Of a stretch of 64,000 bases of DNA, positions 17,209 to 25,704 are shown in pieces. Source of the DNA: Clostridiales bacterium UBA7273 (GTDB lineage: Bacteria; Bacillota; Clostridia; Oscillospirales; Oscillospiraceae). The notes beneath the pieces were generated by a model. It did no database searches and was not told the DNA's origin. It saw only the letters and a list, made by a program, of their open reading frames with translations. Made by a program: the position numbers and the translations under genes. The stretch covers positions 50,074 through 114,073 of the forward strand of contig DKRV01000006.1 in the NCBI GenBank assembly GCA_002472405.1. Direction: 5' to 3'. How positions within the stretch are numbered: the stretch's first letter is position 1; each line of letters starts with the position of its first letter.

Positions 17209-17282
17209 GAGCAATAGTAAACGAAATGAAAAGCAATTTATTGTGCAGTCAAACAGAAATTGTGAACAAATTCGCGCGTCTA

Positions 17283-17311
17283 TTGACATATGTCACAAAA
17301 AATCATATAAT
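17283..17311 (+). promoter_or_regulatory. Consensus sigma-A promoter upstream of a terminator
   Basis: TTGACA (17283-17288), exactly 17 bp, TATAAT (17306-17311): a perfect consensus. The terminator at 17325 lies only about 7 nt beyond the expected start of transcription. Confidence 0.85.
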
Positions 17312-17324
17312 TTTAGTGTTGTGT

Positions 17325-17354
17325 GCTCCGCAAGCTTTAAGCTGCGGAGCTTTT
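17325..17354 (+). terminator. Terminator hairpin between two promoters ahead of thiI
   Basis: GCTCCGC pairs with GCGGAGC, extended by an inner AGCT/AGCT pairing, followed by TTTT. No gene lies between promoter and terminator. Confidence 0.75.
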
Positions 17355-17355
17355 C

Positions 17356-17384
17356 TTGCACCAGAAAACAAATAGTGATATAAT
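17356..17384 (+). promoter_or_regulatory. Proximal promoter of thiI
   Basis: TTGCAC (17356-17361), a 17-bp spacer, then TATAAT (17379-17384) with a TG extension one base upstream. The ribosome site TTAGGAG follows before ATG 17416. Confidence 0.75.
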
Positions 17385-17415
17385 AAATCGTTAAATATAT
17401 TTAGGAGCAGAACAC

Positions 17416-18591
17416 ATGATAAACGACATTATTCTTCTCAAGCAGGGCGAGATAGTCCTCAAGGGCTTAAACCGCCGCTCGTTCGAGCAGAAGCTCATGA
17501 GCAATATAAAGCGCCGCCTGGATGCTATCGGCAAATTCAAGGCCTATTGCATGCAGTCAACGGTATATATCGAGCCTGTGGATGAGACAAGCGACATGGA
17601 CGCGGCTTTTGAGGCAATGACCAAGGTGTTCGGCCTTGCGTCGGTCAACCGTGCCGCCGGCTGCGAGAAAGACCCGAAGAAGATCGCCGAGCTTGCCATA
17701 GAGTATCTCAAGGACGATATGCTCGCGGCGAAAAGCTTCAAGGCCGAGGCAAAGCGCAGCGACAAGAGCTTTCCCATGACGAGCATCGAGCTTGCGCAGT
17801 TTGTCGGCGGCGAGCTTGCCGAGGCATATCCCAACTGCGAGGTCGATGTGCACGACCCTGAGCTTACCGTTCATATCGAGGTGCGCGACCTTGCGGCCTA
17901 TGTCCACGCAGCGCCCACGCCCGGCGCAGGCGGCATGCCTGTCGGCGCAAACGGCGTCGCTGTAACGCTGCTGTCAGGCGGTATCGACAGTCCGGTTTCC
18001 ACATATATGATCGCAAAGCGCGGCGTGCGTCTTATCCCGGTGCACTTTTTCTCGTTCCCGTACACCTCCGAGCAGGCAAAGCAGAAGGTCATTGAGCTTG
18101 CGCGTCTGCTGACGGTGTACTGCGGCAGAATGACTATCGAGGTCGTTCCGTTTACGCACATTCAGGAGGAGATACGCGCAAAGTGCGATGAGGATTACTT
18201 CACGCTTATCATGCGCCGCTTCATGATGCGCATTGCGCAGAAGATAGCCGACGCAAACGGCGCGAAGGCCATTGTCACCGGTGAAAACCTCGGTCAGGTA
18301 GCCAGCCAGACCATGGAGGCCATGGCATCCACGCAGGCCGTCACCGATCTGCCGGTGCTCCAGCCGCTTATCGGCATGGACAAGGAGGAGATCGTGCGTC
18401 TTGCGCGCAAGATAGGAACGTTTGAAACATCCATCCTCCCGTATGAGGACTGCTGCACGGTCTTTACGCCCAAGCACCCCAAAACAAAGCCCAAGCTGCG
18501 CGACGTTGAGCAGATCGAATCGGCTCTGGATATCGACGCGCTTGTTGAAGAAGCATATGCCGGCATTGAAAGAATAAAGGTAGGCGACTGA
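17416..18591 (+). CDS. thiI: tRNA 4-thiouridine synthase ThiI (no rhodanese domain)
   Basis: ThiI adenylates U8 of tRNA and transfers sulphur to make 4-thiouridine. The 391-aa protein has an N-terminal ferredoxin-like/THUMP region (about 1-165) and a PP-loop ATPase with SGGIDSP at about 187-193. There is no C-terminal rhodanese extension, so sulphur would come directly from a cysteine desulphurase, as in Bacillus. The C-terminal half has the family pattern TGENLGQVASQTMEAM. It is followed after two bases by cinA, suggesting an operon. Confidence 0.93.
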   Translation: MINDIILLKQGEIVLKGLNRRSFEQKLMSNIKRRLDAIGKFKAYCMQSTVYIEPVDETSDMDAAFEAMTKVFGLASVNRAAGCEKDPKKIAELAIEYLKDDMLAAKSFKAEAKRSDKSFPMTSIELAQFVGGELAEAYPNCEVDVHDPELTVHIEVRDLAAYVHAAPTPGAGGMPVGANGVAVTLLSGGIDSPVSTYMIAKRGVRLIPVHFFSFPYTSEQAKQKVIELARLLTVYCGRMTIEVVPFTHIQEEIRAKCDEDYFTLIMRRFMMRIAQKIADANGAKAIVTGENLGQVASQTMEAMASTQAVTDLPVLQPLIGMDKEEIVRLARKIGTFETSILPYEDCCTVFTPKHPKTKPKLRDVEQIESALDIDALVEEAYAGIERIKVGD

Positions 18592-18593
18592 AA

Positions 18594-19871
18594 TTGAAAA
18601 AGGCATATAATGTCGAGATACTCTCCGTCGGAACGGAGATACTGCTCGGTCATACGACTAACACCGACGCGAGGGATATATCCCTCATGCTCTCGGAGCT
18701 CGGCATAAACGTAAAATACCACACCGTAGTCGGCGATAATCCCCAGCGCCTTGCCGACTGCATAGAGATCGCGCGCAAAAGAGCGGATATCATCATATCC
18801 ACCGGCGGCCTCGGCCCGACCTGCGACGATCTTACGAAGCAGATACTGGCAAAGTCCTTCGGCCTCGAGCTTGAGATGCACGAGGATGAAAAGGCCTGCC
18901 TTTACGATTATCTGACCAACCGCGGCTACAGCAAGGAAATGACCGAAAACAACCTCAAGCAGGCTATGCTGCCCGTCGGCTGCACCGTGTTCCACAACGA
19001 CTGGGGCACGGCTCCCGGCTGCGCGTTCACCGGCGACGACGGAACGATAGTTATCATGCTGCCCGGTCCTCCGAAGGAGTGCAACGCGATGTTCCGAGCC
19101 TGCGTAATGCCGTATCTGCGCTCGCTGTCGGACGAGCAGATAGTATCGCACGCTATCCACGTTTTCGGTATGTCCGAAAGCGCGATGGATCAGATCTTCC
19201 GCGACGAGATGAACGCCATGACCAACCCCACCATGGCGCCCTACGCCAAGGAGGGCGACTGCCTGCTGCAGGTAACCGCCAAGGCCGAGAGCGTCGAAAA
19301 GGCCGAGGAGATGATGAAGCCGGTCATCGAGCATGTAAAGGACGTGCTCGGCGATATCATTTTCGGCATCGACGTTGACACGGTCGAGGACAGCGTCATG
19401 CGGCTTTTGAAGGAAAAGAAAATGACCTTTGCCGCTGCCGAAAGCTGCACCGGCGGCGAGCTTGCAAAGCGCTTTACCGATATTCCCGGCGCGAGCGAGT
19501 TCTTCCTCGGCGGCGTGACGACATATACGAACGAGGCCAAGATAAAACTTTTGGGCATAGCCCCCAAGCTCATCGAGGAAAAGACCGCCGTGAGCTATGA
19601 GGTCGCAAAGCAAATGGCCGAGCGTGTGCGCGCGCTTCTCGGCGCCGATATGGGCATCGGCGTTACGGGGCTTGCAGGCCCCGACGGCGACGGAGTCCAC
19701 GAGGTCGGAACGGTGTTCGTTTCGCTTGCGACCAAGGACGGGACCTATGTGCGCGAGCTGCACGTCGGCGATCGCAGAACGCGCAGCTATGTCCGCCGCG
19801 TTTCGGGAAATTACATTTTCGATATGATGCGCCGCTACCTCCAGGGACTTGAGGTAATAAAAGAAAACTAA
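18594..19871 (+). CDS. cinA: CinA family protein (competence/damage-inducible; nicotinamide nucleotide amidase domain)
   Basis: A two-domain 425-aa protein: an N-terminal molybdopterin-binding-like domain (VGTEILLGHTTNTDARDIS, STGGLGPTCDDLTK) and a C-terminal CinA domain with AAESCTGGELAKRFTDIPGAS (from about 280) and GVTGLAGPDGDG. The family hydrolyses ADP-ribose and deamidates nicotinamide mononucleotide, recycling pyridine nucleotide by-products. The start is TTG 18594, the first in-frame start after thiI. An intrinsic terminator follows the stop. Confidence 0.92.
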   Translation: MKKAYNVEILSVGTEILLGHTTNTDARDISLMLSELGINVKYHTVVGDNPQRLADCIEIARKRADIIISTGGLGPTCDDLTKQILAKSFGLELEMHEDEKACLYDYLTNRGYSKEMTENNLKQAMLPVGCTVFHNDWGTAPGCAFTGDDGTIVIMLPGPPKECNAMFRACVMPYLRSLSDEQIVSHAIHVFGMSESAMDQIFRDEMNAMTNPTMAPYAKEGDCLLQVTAKAESVEKAEEMMKPVIEHVKDVLGDIIFGIDVDTVEDSVMRLLKEKKMTFAAAESCTGGELAKRFTDIPGASEFFLGGVTTYTNEAKIKLLGIAPKLIEEKTAVSYEVAKQMAERVRALLGADMGIGVTGLAGPDGDGVHEVGTVFVSLATKDGTYVRELHVGDRRTRSYVRRVSGNYIFDMMRRYLQGLEVIKEN

Positions 19872-19878
19872 AGTTATG

Positions 19879-19908
19879 CCGCCATCCAAACGGATGGCGG
19901 CAATTTTC
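19879..19908 (+). terminator. Terminator after cinA
   Basis: GCCGCCATCC, loop AAAC, GGATGGCGGC, then AATTTT. Confidence 0.88.
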
Positions 19909-19920
19909 ATAAAATATCCA

Positions 19921-19948
19921 TTGATGTCATAAGAATTTATGATATGAT
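19921..19948 (+). promoter_or_regulatory. Possible promoter of the 20.0 kb gene
   Basis: TTGATG, a 16-bp spacer and TATGAT, following the cinA terminator. A moderate match only. Confidence 0.5.
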
Positions 19949-20003
19949 AAAAACACATGGCAAATAGTTGAAAATTTTTAAGCGTTAAGGAGATGAGATC
20001 GGC

Positions 20004-20567
20004 TTGAAAAAGTATACGCTGTGGATAATTATTGCCGTGCTGGTCGTTTCGGCGGCAGTTACGGCCTACGCGATGCGCGATGAGCCTGCATCGGAGCATG
20101 ATGATGCAAATGTTCCGAGAACTGTCGAGGTCAAGGATAAGCAGGGCGAGGAGACAACAAACAGGCTCCTTTCGGATATCGGCACATGGTCGGTCAAAAA
20201 CTGCCTTGTGCTTGACGGCGAGGAATACGACCTGTATGCGACCTTCGACGACCCGGAAAAAGCGATTGGGAACGTGAAGGAAAAATGCCTGGATGCTCTC
20301 ACAAAGCTCAGGCGCGGCTCGCTTACTCTCGGCGAGCTGAGCGATGAAAACTGGCAGCGCTACCGCGATGCGCTTGCCGCAACAAGCGACGGAGATAATG
20401 AGCAGAGCGACACTCTGGCGGCGTTTTTCGACATATACGAAAACGAGGATAAAAACGCGCAGATCATAAAGCTTGCCGATGCGCTTTCAGGCTCTGCCGC
20501 AGATAAGGCCGGCGAGCAGTACGACAGATTAATGATGGCTCTGCCTTATACGTCAATTGAGAAATAA
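20004..20567 (+). CDS. Unrecognised N-terminally anchored extracytoplasmic protein
   Basis: A 187-aa protein starting at TTG 20004 after AAGGAGATGAG. One N-terminal membrane helix (YTLWIIIAVLVVSAAVTAYA) could be an uncleaved signal anchor; the rest is charged and hydrophilic with DGEEYDLYATFDDPEKAI and no known motif. It probably faces the outside of the cell. It sits alone between two terminators. Confidence 0.75.
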   Translation: MKKYTLWIIIAVLVVSAAVTAYAMRDEPASEHDDANVPRTVEVKDKQGEETTNRLLSDIGTWSVKNCLVLDGEEYDLYATFDDPEKAIGNVKEKCLDALTKLRRGSLTLGELSDENWQRYRDALAATSDGDNEQSDTLAAFFDIYENEDKNAQIIKLADALSGSAADKAGEQYDRLMMALPYTSIEK

Positions 20568-20574
20568 ACGTGAA

Positions 20575-20603
20575 ATCGGCTGCACGTGTGCAGCCGATTT
20601 TTT
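20575..20603. terminator. Terminator between convergent genes at 20.6 kb
   Basis: ATCGGCTGCAC, loop GT, GTGCAGCCGAT, then a T-run. Confidence 0.9.
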
Positions 20604-20609
20604 ATGCTC

Positions 20610-21482
20610 TCAGCGCCTTGCGCCGATTTTGATTTTCAGCTCGCCGAGGCATGCGCCGCCGAGGATGAGAGCAGCGCCGAGAAGCTGGACTGCGCCGAGC
20701 TTTTCTCCGAGGAGGGCCGCGGATACGATCAGGGCGGTGAGCGGATCAATGTAGCTTATAAGCGCCGAGGTCTGCGCCGGGAGCTTTTGCAGGGCGGAGA
20801 AATACATGTAGTAGGCAAGCCCGGTGTTGACAAAGCCTATGATGAGGACGTTAACTATATCTTCCGCTGCCGGGATGACGGGCAGCTTCACTCCGCTTAC
20901 AAGCAGGTAAAGTACCATAACGATAAATGAGATGAAAAGCTCATAGGCAGAGCAGTTTAGCCCCGACATGTGCGTTACGCGCTTTGTCACGATGATGATG
21001 AGCGCATAAAGCGCCGCAGCGCCGGCACCCATGAGAATCCCTGTCTGCATGTCCGAACCCTTCGATACATTTCCGGATATGCACAGCATGCCGGCCGCGA
21101 CCGCTATGACCGCGATCAGCTTGTTGGCGGTGAGCTTTTCCTTGAAAACGATCGGGCTGAGGATTATCGCTATCATCGGGCCGCAGTAGTAAACAAGCGT
21201 GGATATGCTCACCCCGGCGCATCTGTATGCCCCGAACAGGAGTACCCAGTTTAAGCCCAGCGCAGCGCCGCCGACAGTGGCAGGAATAATGTCCGCCTTA
21301 AGCTCGGCAAACGAAAAGCTCCGCCGCGCGGCAACGACCGCAAGCAGAAAGATAAATCCCAAAAACGTTCGCATCAGGACGATCTCGGCGCTCGAGAGCG
21401 ATATGTTTGCAACAAGAAGCCCGTTGGTGCCGAATATGATCATTGACGCTATTAAAAACACAAGATTTTTTGACCGTGACAT
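20610..21482 (-). CDS. EamA/DMT family membrane transporter
   Basis: A 290-aa protein of about ten membrane helices in two EamA repeats, the drug/metabolite transporter architecture for export of amino acids, nucleosides or other small metabolites. It contains typical EamA sequence such as LVYYCGPMIAIILSPIVFKEKLTANK and ALISYIDPLTALIVSAALLGEKL. I start it at ATG 21482 (MSRSKN), preceded by TTTGGAG; the open frame continues upstream but without family similarity. Substrate unknown. It lies between terminators as a single-gene unit. Confidence 0.88.
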   Translation of the reverse strand: MSRSKNLVFLIASMIIFGTNGLLVANISLSSAEIVLMRTFLGFIFLLAVVAARRSFSFAELKADIIPATVGGAALGLNWVLLFGAYRCAGVSISTLVYYCGPMIAIILSPIVFKEKLTANKLIAVIAVAAGMLCISGNVSKGSDMQTGILMGAGAAALYALIIIVTKRVTHMSGLNCSAYELFISFIVMVLYLLVSGVKLPVIPAAEDIVNVLIIGFVNTGLAYYMYFSALQKLPAQTSALISYIDPLTALIVSAALLGEKLGAVQLLGAALILGGACLGELKIKIGARR

Positions 21483-21545
21483 TATAAAAACTCCAAAAAT
21501 AAAAACTTTTTTCAGTATATCATATGTCAGCCGATCTTCAAAGAA

Positions 21546-21576
21546 AAAATGCCCTCCCGACGGGAAGGCATTTTTG
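21546..21576. terminator. Terminator between the EamA and Na/Pi genes
   Basis: AAATGCC...GGCATTT with an inner TCCC/GGGA stem and a T-run on the plus strand. The A-rich left flank gives T residues on the minus strand after the Na/Pi transporter gene. Confidence 0.8.
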
Positions 21577-21583
21577 TATATCT

Positions 21584-23344
21584 TCACAGAGCAAATTTTT
21601 TGCTGTATTCCGCGTAATACTCATCAAAGCAGTGCGAGCGGACTTCGATGAGGCTGTTTAAGTACTCATGCGTATCAAAGCTGTCCGACTCAAGCTCGAT
21701 GAGCGCAACGGCTATGTTCGAGCAGTGGTCGGAAATTCGCTCGAGATTTGTCAGCAGATCGTTGAACACAAAGCCGTGGTTGAGCGTGCATATGCCCTTT
21801 TGCAGACGGTCGATGTGGTGCAGCTTCATCTCGTCGCAGAGGTTATCGATAAGCTCCTCGAGCGGCTCGACGCGGTAAGCGCTTTCCAGATCGTTTGTGA
21901 TAAATGCATCTATCGCGGTGTTCATAACCTCGGTCACGGCGGATATGAGGATGTTCACCTCGCGCGCGCCGTCCTCGGAAAAGACGATGCCCTTTTCGTG
22001 AATCTCCTGCGCGCATTCGGCAACGTTCAGCGCGTGGTCGGAGATACGCTCAAAGTCGTTTATCGTGTGCAGATATTTTCCGACTGCCTCGTTCTGTTCG
22101 GGGTTAAGCTCGCGACTTGTTATGTGAATGAGATATGTTCCGAGCTTATCCTCGTATTTATCGACGATATCCTCGGTGTCGGTGACGTGGGCAAAGCCGT
22201 CGTCGGAGTAGTTGTCAATAAGCGTAAATGCGTCGAACAGATTTTCGCGAGCTTTTTTGGCCATGGAGTTTACCGTCAGGCGGCTCTGCTCAACGGCAAG
22301 CGCCGGGTGGTCGAGGAATCGCTCCTCGAGCCTGTCGAAGTCCTCGAGAACAGCGGCGTCCTCGGGCTTGTCCTTGATTATTACCTTGCAGATCTTTTCA
22401 ATCAGCGAAATAAACGGTGCGAGTATGGCGACAATAACAAAGCGGAAAACCGTGTTCATAAGAGCAAGGCTGACCGTTGTCATGGTCATTGACATGAAGG
22501 AGAAATCAAATATGGCATTTAGAGCGTAGAACACGAACGCGGTTATTATAACGCCGAGAGTGTCTACCATCAGGTAGGAAAGCGCGGTGCGCTTGCCGTC
22601 GGCGCTTGCGCCGAGGGCCGAGAGCAGAACGGGAACGGCGGCGCCTATCGCAATGCCCATGATTATAGGCAGCGCGATATCAAAGCGTATGGCGCCCGTT
22701 ATTGCAAGCGCCTGAAGAATGCCGACCGCGGCCGAGGCGCTCTGAATGACGCTGGTGAAAACAATGCCGAGTGCAATGCCGAGGATCGGGTTCGAGAAAG
22801 TCGTGAGCATGCTTATAAACGTCTCGCTCGAACGCAGATCGTAGACCGAGCTGCTCATCGCCTTCATGCCGAACATCAAAACCGCAAAGCCGAGCATGAT
22901 CTCGCCCACATGCTTTTTCGTCGGGGCGGAGCAGAACATGCGCAGAACGATACCGATAACGGCAATGACCGCCGTGAGCGTGTCGGTGGACAAAAGCTCA
23001 AGCCAGCCCGATGATCCGCCGCCTATGTCCGAAAGGCAGATTATCCAGCCGGTGATGCTCGTTCCGATTATCGCACCCATGACGACGCCTATCGCCTGAC
23101 GAACCTTCATCATGCCGGAGTTAACAAAGCCGACGACCATAACGGACGTGGCCGAGGATGACTGGATAACGGCCGTAACGCCGGTGCCGAGCAATATACC
23201 CTTTAAAGGTGTACTCGAAAGGCGGAACAGAATCAGCTCGAGCTTGTTGCCTGCAACCTTTTTCAGACTGTCGCCCATGAGCGCCATGCCGAACAGAAAC
23301 AGTGCAACGCCGCCTAAAAGCTCAAGCACGTTTGAAATCCCCAA
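21584..23344 (-). CDS. Na+/phosphate cotransporter family protein with PhoU-like domain
   Basis: A 586-aa protein: an N-terminal Na/Pi cotransporter II repeat region (GVTAVIQSSSATSVMVVGFVNSG, and a second inverted repeat with FTSVIQSASAAVGILQAL) with about eight to nine helices, then a cytosolic C-terminal helical PhoU-like domain (about 350-586). The duplicated QSSSA/QSASA motifs bind Na+ and phosphate. The family mediates Na+-driven phosphate movement; the PhoU part may regulate it. It is a single gene with its own terminator. Confidence 0.9.
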   Translation of the reverse strand: MGISNVLELLGGVALFLFGMALMGDSLKKVAGNKLELILFRLSSTPLKGILLGTGVTAVIQSSSATSVMVVGFVNSGMMKVRQAIGVVMGAIIGTSITGWIICLSDIGGGSSGWLELLSTDTLTAVIAVIGIVLRMFCSAPTKKHVGEIMLGFAVLMFGMKAMSSSVYDLRSSETFISMLTTFSNPILGIALGIVFTSVIQSASAAVGILQALAITGAIRFDIALPIIMGIAIGAAVPVLLSALGASADGKRTALSYLMVDTLGVIITAFVFYALNAIFDFSFMSMTMTTVSLALMNTVFRFVIVAILAPFISLIEKICKVIIKDKPEDAAVLEDFDRLEERFLDHPALAVEQSRLTVNSMAKKARENLFDAFTLIDNYSDDGFAHVTDTEDIVDKYEDKLGTYLIHITSRELNPEQNEAVGKYLHTINDFERISDHALNVAECAQEIHEKGIVFSEDGAREVNILISAVTEVMNTAIDAFITNDLESAYRVEPLEELIDNLCDEMKLHHIDRLQKGICTLNHGFVFNDLLTNLERISDHCSNIAVALIELESDSFDTHEYLNSLIEVRSHCFDEYYAEYSKKFAL

Positions 23345-23545
23345 AATAGCATATCTCCTGTGATCGATAATATCGCAATATAACTATAACGTAAAAGCTG
23401 TGTAAAATCCAGCTATTTTTATGATTTGCGTCTTTTGTCCAAATACCGCAAAGCGCGCGTATACGAAATTTGTGCTATATGCCGTCGCTTTTGCTTGAAA
23501 AATCGGCGCTGTGTGATATTATTATCACTATAGGAGGGCAGAACT

Positions 23546-23944
23546 ATGTCATTTTCAATCAAAACCGGCGCACAAGCCGTCGCGACCGGCGCGAGAGCCG
23601 TTGCAAAGGGCACGGGAGTGCTGCTTGATTTTCTCGACAACGCGAGCGTGAAGCTCAGACCGCTTTCACATATTCCCCTTATCGGCGACACCATCGGCGA
23701 TGTGCAGGACCTTATATCAATGCTGCACGATTACTATCACGGCGAATATAAAAAGGTTCCGGCGGTCGTAATGGCCGGAACGGCTGCGATAGTTGCGTAT
23801 CTTGTAAGTCCGCTCGACCTTGTTCCGGATAACATTCCGCTTTTAGGCTTTGTAGATGATGCGCTTATAATAAACCTTGTCATGCAGCTTTGCATCGACA
23901 AGGAGCTTGACCGCTACCGCGCATGGCGCGAGCAGCAGGCATAA
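23546..23944 (+). CDS. DUF1232 (YkvA-like) membrane protein
   Basis: A 132-aa protein whose C-terminal half (VAYLVSPLDLVPDNIPLLGFVDDALIINLV) is the DUF1232 signature seen in YkvA-type proteins, with one or two membrane segments. The N-terminal about 60 residues are specific to this protein. The start ATG follows AGGAGGGCAG. Function is unknown in the family. Confidence 0.85.
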   Translation: MSFSIKTGAQAVATGARAVAKGTGVLLDFLDNASVKLRPLSHIPLIGDTIGDVQDLISMLHDYYHGEYKKVPAVVMAGTAAIVAYLVSPLDLVPDNIPLLGFVDDALIINLVMQLCIDKELDRYRAWREQQA

Positions 23945-23950
23945 TAATAA

Positions 23951-23998
23951 CTGCCCCGGACAATGCGTAAAACGCCGTCCGGGGCAGCTTCTTTTTTT
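23951..23998. terminator. Strong terminator after the DUF1232 gene
   Basis: CTGCCCCGGAC pairs with GTCCGGGGCAG with an inner GCGT/ACGC stem, then CTTCTTTTTTT. It lies at the end of the convergent cupin gene as well. Confidence 0.92.
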
Positions 23999-24347
23999 AC
24001 TTATAGATAACAAGTGCGAGGTATACTAACGGCTCGCTGCCGGTGTTTTTCAGGGAATGACCCTCGCCGTCGGGGCAGAATGCCGTATCGCCGGCGTGGA
24101 TGTGAACGATATTGCCGTTATCGCTGTATTCACCCTCGCCCGCGAGGATGCAGTAATACTCGCCGTCTCCCTTGTGGACGTGCCAGCCGCACTCCGCGCC
24201 GGGGTCGAGCGTTATAAAGGAAAATACCCTGCCCTTGTCGTAAAGCTCCTCGGGCGTTTCGATTATGTTCTTAAAATGCGCCTTTCCGCTGCCGCCGAGC
24301 AGGTTTTCAACAGTTTTTCGCTTGTGTTCTTCGTTTCGGATGATCAT
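23997..24347 (-). CDS. Cupin domain protein
   Basis: A 116-aa single-domain cupin. The metal-site motif is recognisable as WHVHKGDGEYYCILAGEGEY with PDGEGHSLKNTG as the second motif, giving His, His, Glu and His ligands. Such proteins are small metal-binding enzymes or sensors; no substrate can be assigned. Its start overlaps the stop of the upstream metallopeptidase gene, so the two are co-transcribed. Confidence 0.85.
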   Translation of the reverse strand: MIIRNEEHKRKTVENLLGGSGKAHFKNIIETPEELYDKGRVFSFITLDPGAECGWHVHKGDGEYYCILAGEGEYSDNGNIVHIHAGDTAFCPDGEGHSLKNTGSEPLVYLALVIYK

Positions 24348-25048
24348 CAGTCATTTCTCCTTCCACCTACAATAATAAGAAATCTCATAAGCTGAGCAAG
24401 CGACACGGCAAGGGCGGCAACATAGGTCATTGCCGCGGCCGAGAGCACCTGCTTTGCCTGCCTGAACTCCTCGCCCTGCAAAAGATTTGTCTCCTCAATG
24501 GTTTTGAGTGCTCTTGACGAAGCGTTAAACTCCGTCGGTAGGGTGACGAGCTGGAATATCGTCACAAGGCCGTACAGCGCGCAGCCTATATACGCGATCG
24601 TAACAAACACCTCGCCGAAGGACGAGAGGATAAGACCGAGTATGATAAGCGGAACCGACAGCTTTGCGCCGAGGTTCGTTATCGGCACTATCGCCGTGCG
24701 GATCTTGACGGGCGCGTAGTTTGTCGCGTGCTGTATCGCGTGGCCGACCTCGTGGCAGGCAACGCCTATGGCGACAGTCGAGGTGCTGCCGTAAACGTCA
24801 TCCGACAGGCGCACGACGTTTGCCGAGGGATCGTAGTGATCGGTCAGCGAGCCGGAAATGTGCTCGATGGGAACATTGCTCAGCCCGTTGCGGTCGAGCA
24901 CCCAGCGCGCCGCCTGCGCGCCGGTCAGGCCGCGCGAGTTTCGCGTGTTCCTGTACTTTTTGAATGTCGAATTGACCCTTGAGCTTGCCCACATTGCAAA
25001 CAGCATCGCAGGCAGCACGAGGACTATATATGTCCAGTCAATATACAT
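24347..25048 (-). CDS. YugP-like zinc metallopeptidase, membrane-bound
   Basis: A 233-aa protein with the HEXXH zinc motif in ACHEVGHAIQHATNYAP and membrane helices at the N-terminus (YIVLVLPAMLFAMWASSRV) and in the C-terminal half (two to three helices around VPLIILGLILSSFGEVF and GCALYGLVTIF). This is the neutral zinc metallopeptidase family related to B. subtilis YugP. Substrate is unknown. It sits in a minus-strand run with the LUD and cupin genes. Confidence 0.88.
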   Translation of the reverse strand: MYIDWTYIVLVLPAMLFAMWASSRVNSTFKKYRNTRNSRGLTGAQAARWVLDRNGLSNVPIEHISGSLTDHYDPSANVVRLSDDVYGSTSTVAIGVACHEVGHAIQHATNYAPVKIRTAIVPITNLGAKLSVPLIILGLILSSFGEVFVTIAYIGCALYGLVTIFQLVTLPTEFNASSRALKTIEETNLLQGEEFRQAKQVLSAAAMTYVAALAVSLAQLMRFLIIVGGRRND

Positions 25049-25051
25049 GCC

Positions 25052-25648
25052 TTACATCCCCAATTCTTCGTCGATGAGCACGATCTCGACCTTGTCCATG
25101 TCCATCATCGGCCCCCACAGGACGAGCATCGCGTTGCACACACGTTCCGGCGAGCGGCAATCGTGGCACTTATCGTCGATCTTGCAGGGCGTTTTCGCAG
25201 GAAAACGCTTGCAGTTCTGCACGGCGGCGGTGTTGCGTGCACGGAAAACCGCCGACTCGAAGTCGGGGCAGATCTTGTTCGTTCCGGCAACGATATAAAC
25301 GGTCTTGCGGCCGTAGACCTGACCGGCAAGACGGTTGCCGCGTCCGTCGATATTTATGATCTCGCCGGTTTCGGCGATGGCGTTCGCACTTGAGATGAAC
25401 ACCTTTGCGGCGTTTTCCTTATCCAGTGTCTCAAGCCCCGGCTCGCGCCAGTGCCAGAAGACCTCGTTGCCGTTGGCGACAAGCTTGTCGTACAGGCCGA
25501 GCTGATCGACCGTCTTTGAGCCGCCTATGCCGACGCTCGTGTCCTTTATCTCGCCGAGAAGGTACTTGCAGGCCTCCTCGCCGCTTGCAAAATGCTGCAC
25601 CGAAAAATGGCGCGCCTTGAGATTTTTGATCGTCTTTTCAATGTCCAT
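25052..25648 (-). CDS. LUD domain (LutC-like) protein
   Basis: A 198-aa protein with the LUD fold signatures: GIGGSKTVDQLGLYD near residue 40, FISSANAIAETGEIINIDGRGNR and VYIVAGTNKICPDFESA. Related proteins belong to lactate-utilisation (LutBC) complexes, but stand-alone LUD proteins like this one are common in Clostridia and functionally undefined. Several cysteines cluster near residues 145-170 (CKIDDKCHDCRSPERVC), possibly metal binding. It is three bases from the metallopeptidase gene. Confidence 0.85.
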   Translation of the reverse strand: MDIEKTIKNLKARHFSVQHFASGEEACKYLLGEIKDTSVGIGGSKTVDQLGLYDKLVANGNEVFWHWREPGLETLDKENAAKVFISSANAIAETGEIINIDGRGNRLAGQVYGRKTVYIVAGTNKICPDFESAVFRARNTAAVQNCKRFPAKTPCKIDDKCHDCRSPERVCNAMLVLWGPMMDMDKVEIVLIDEELGM

Positions 25649-25704
25649 ATGTAAAACCTCCGTCAGAGTATCTTCTGACGGATATTATATATTAGCGGCA
25701 CCGA

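Noticed and set aside
18294..20099. 601-codon open frame on the minus strand
   Set aside because: It lies antisense to thiI and cinA, both with complete family motifs. Its sequence is arginine/histidine-rich with no family features, as expected of a mirror frame.
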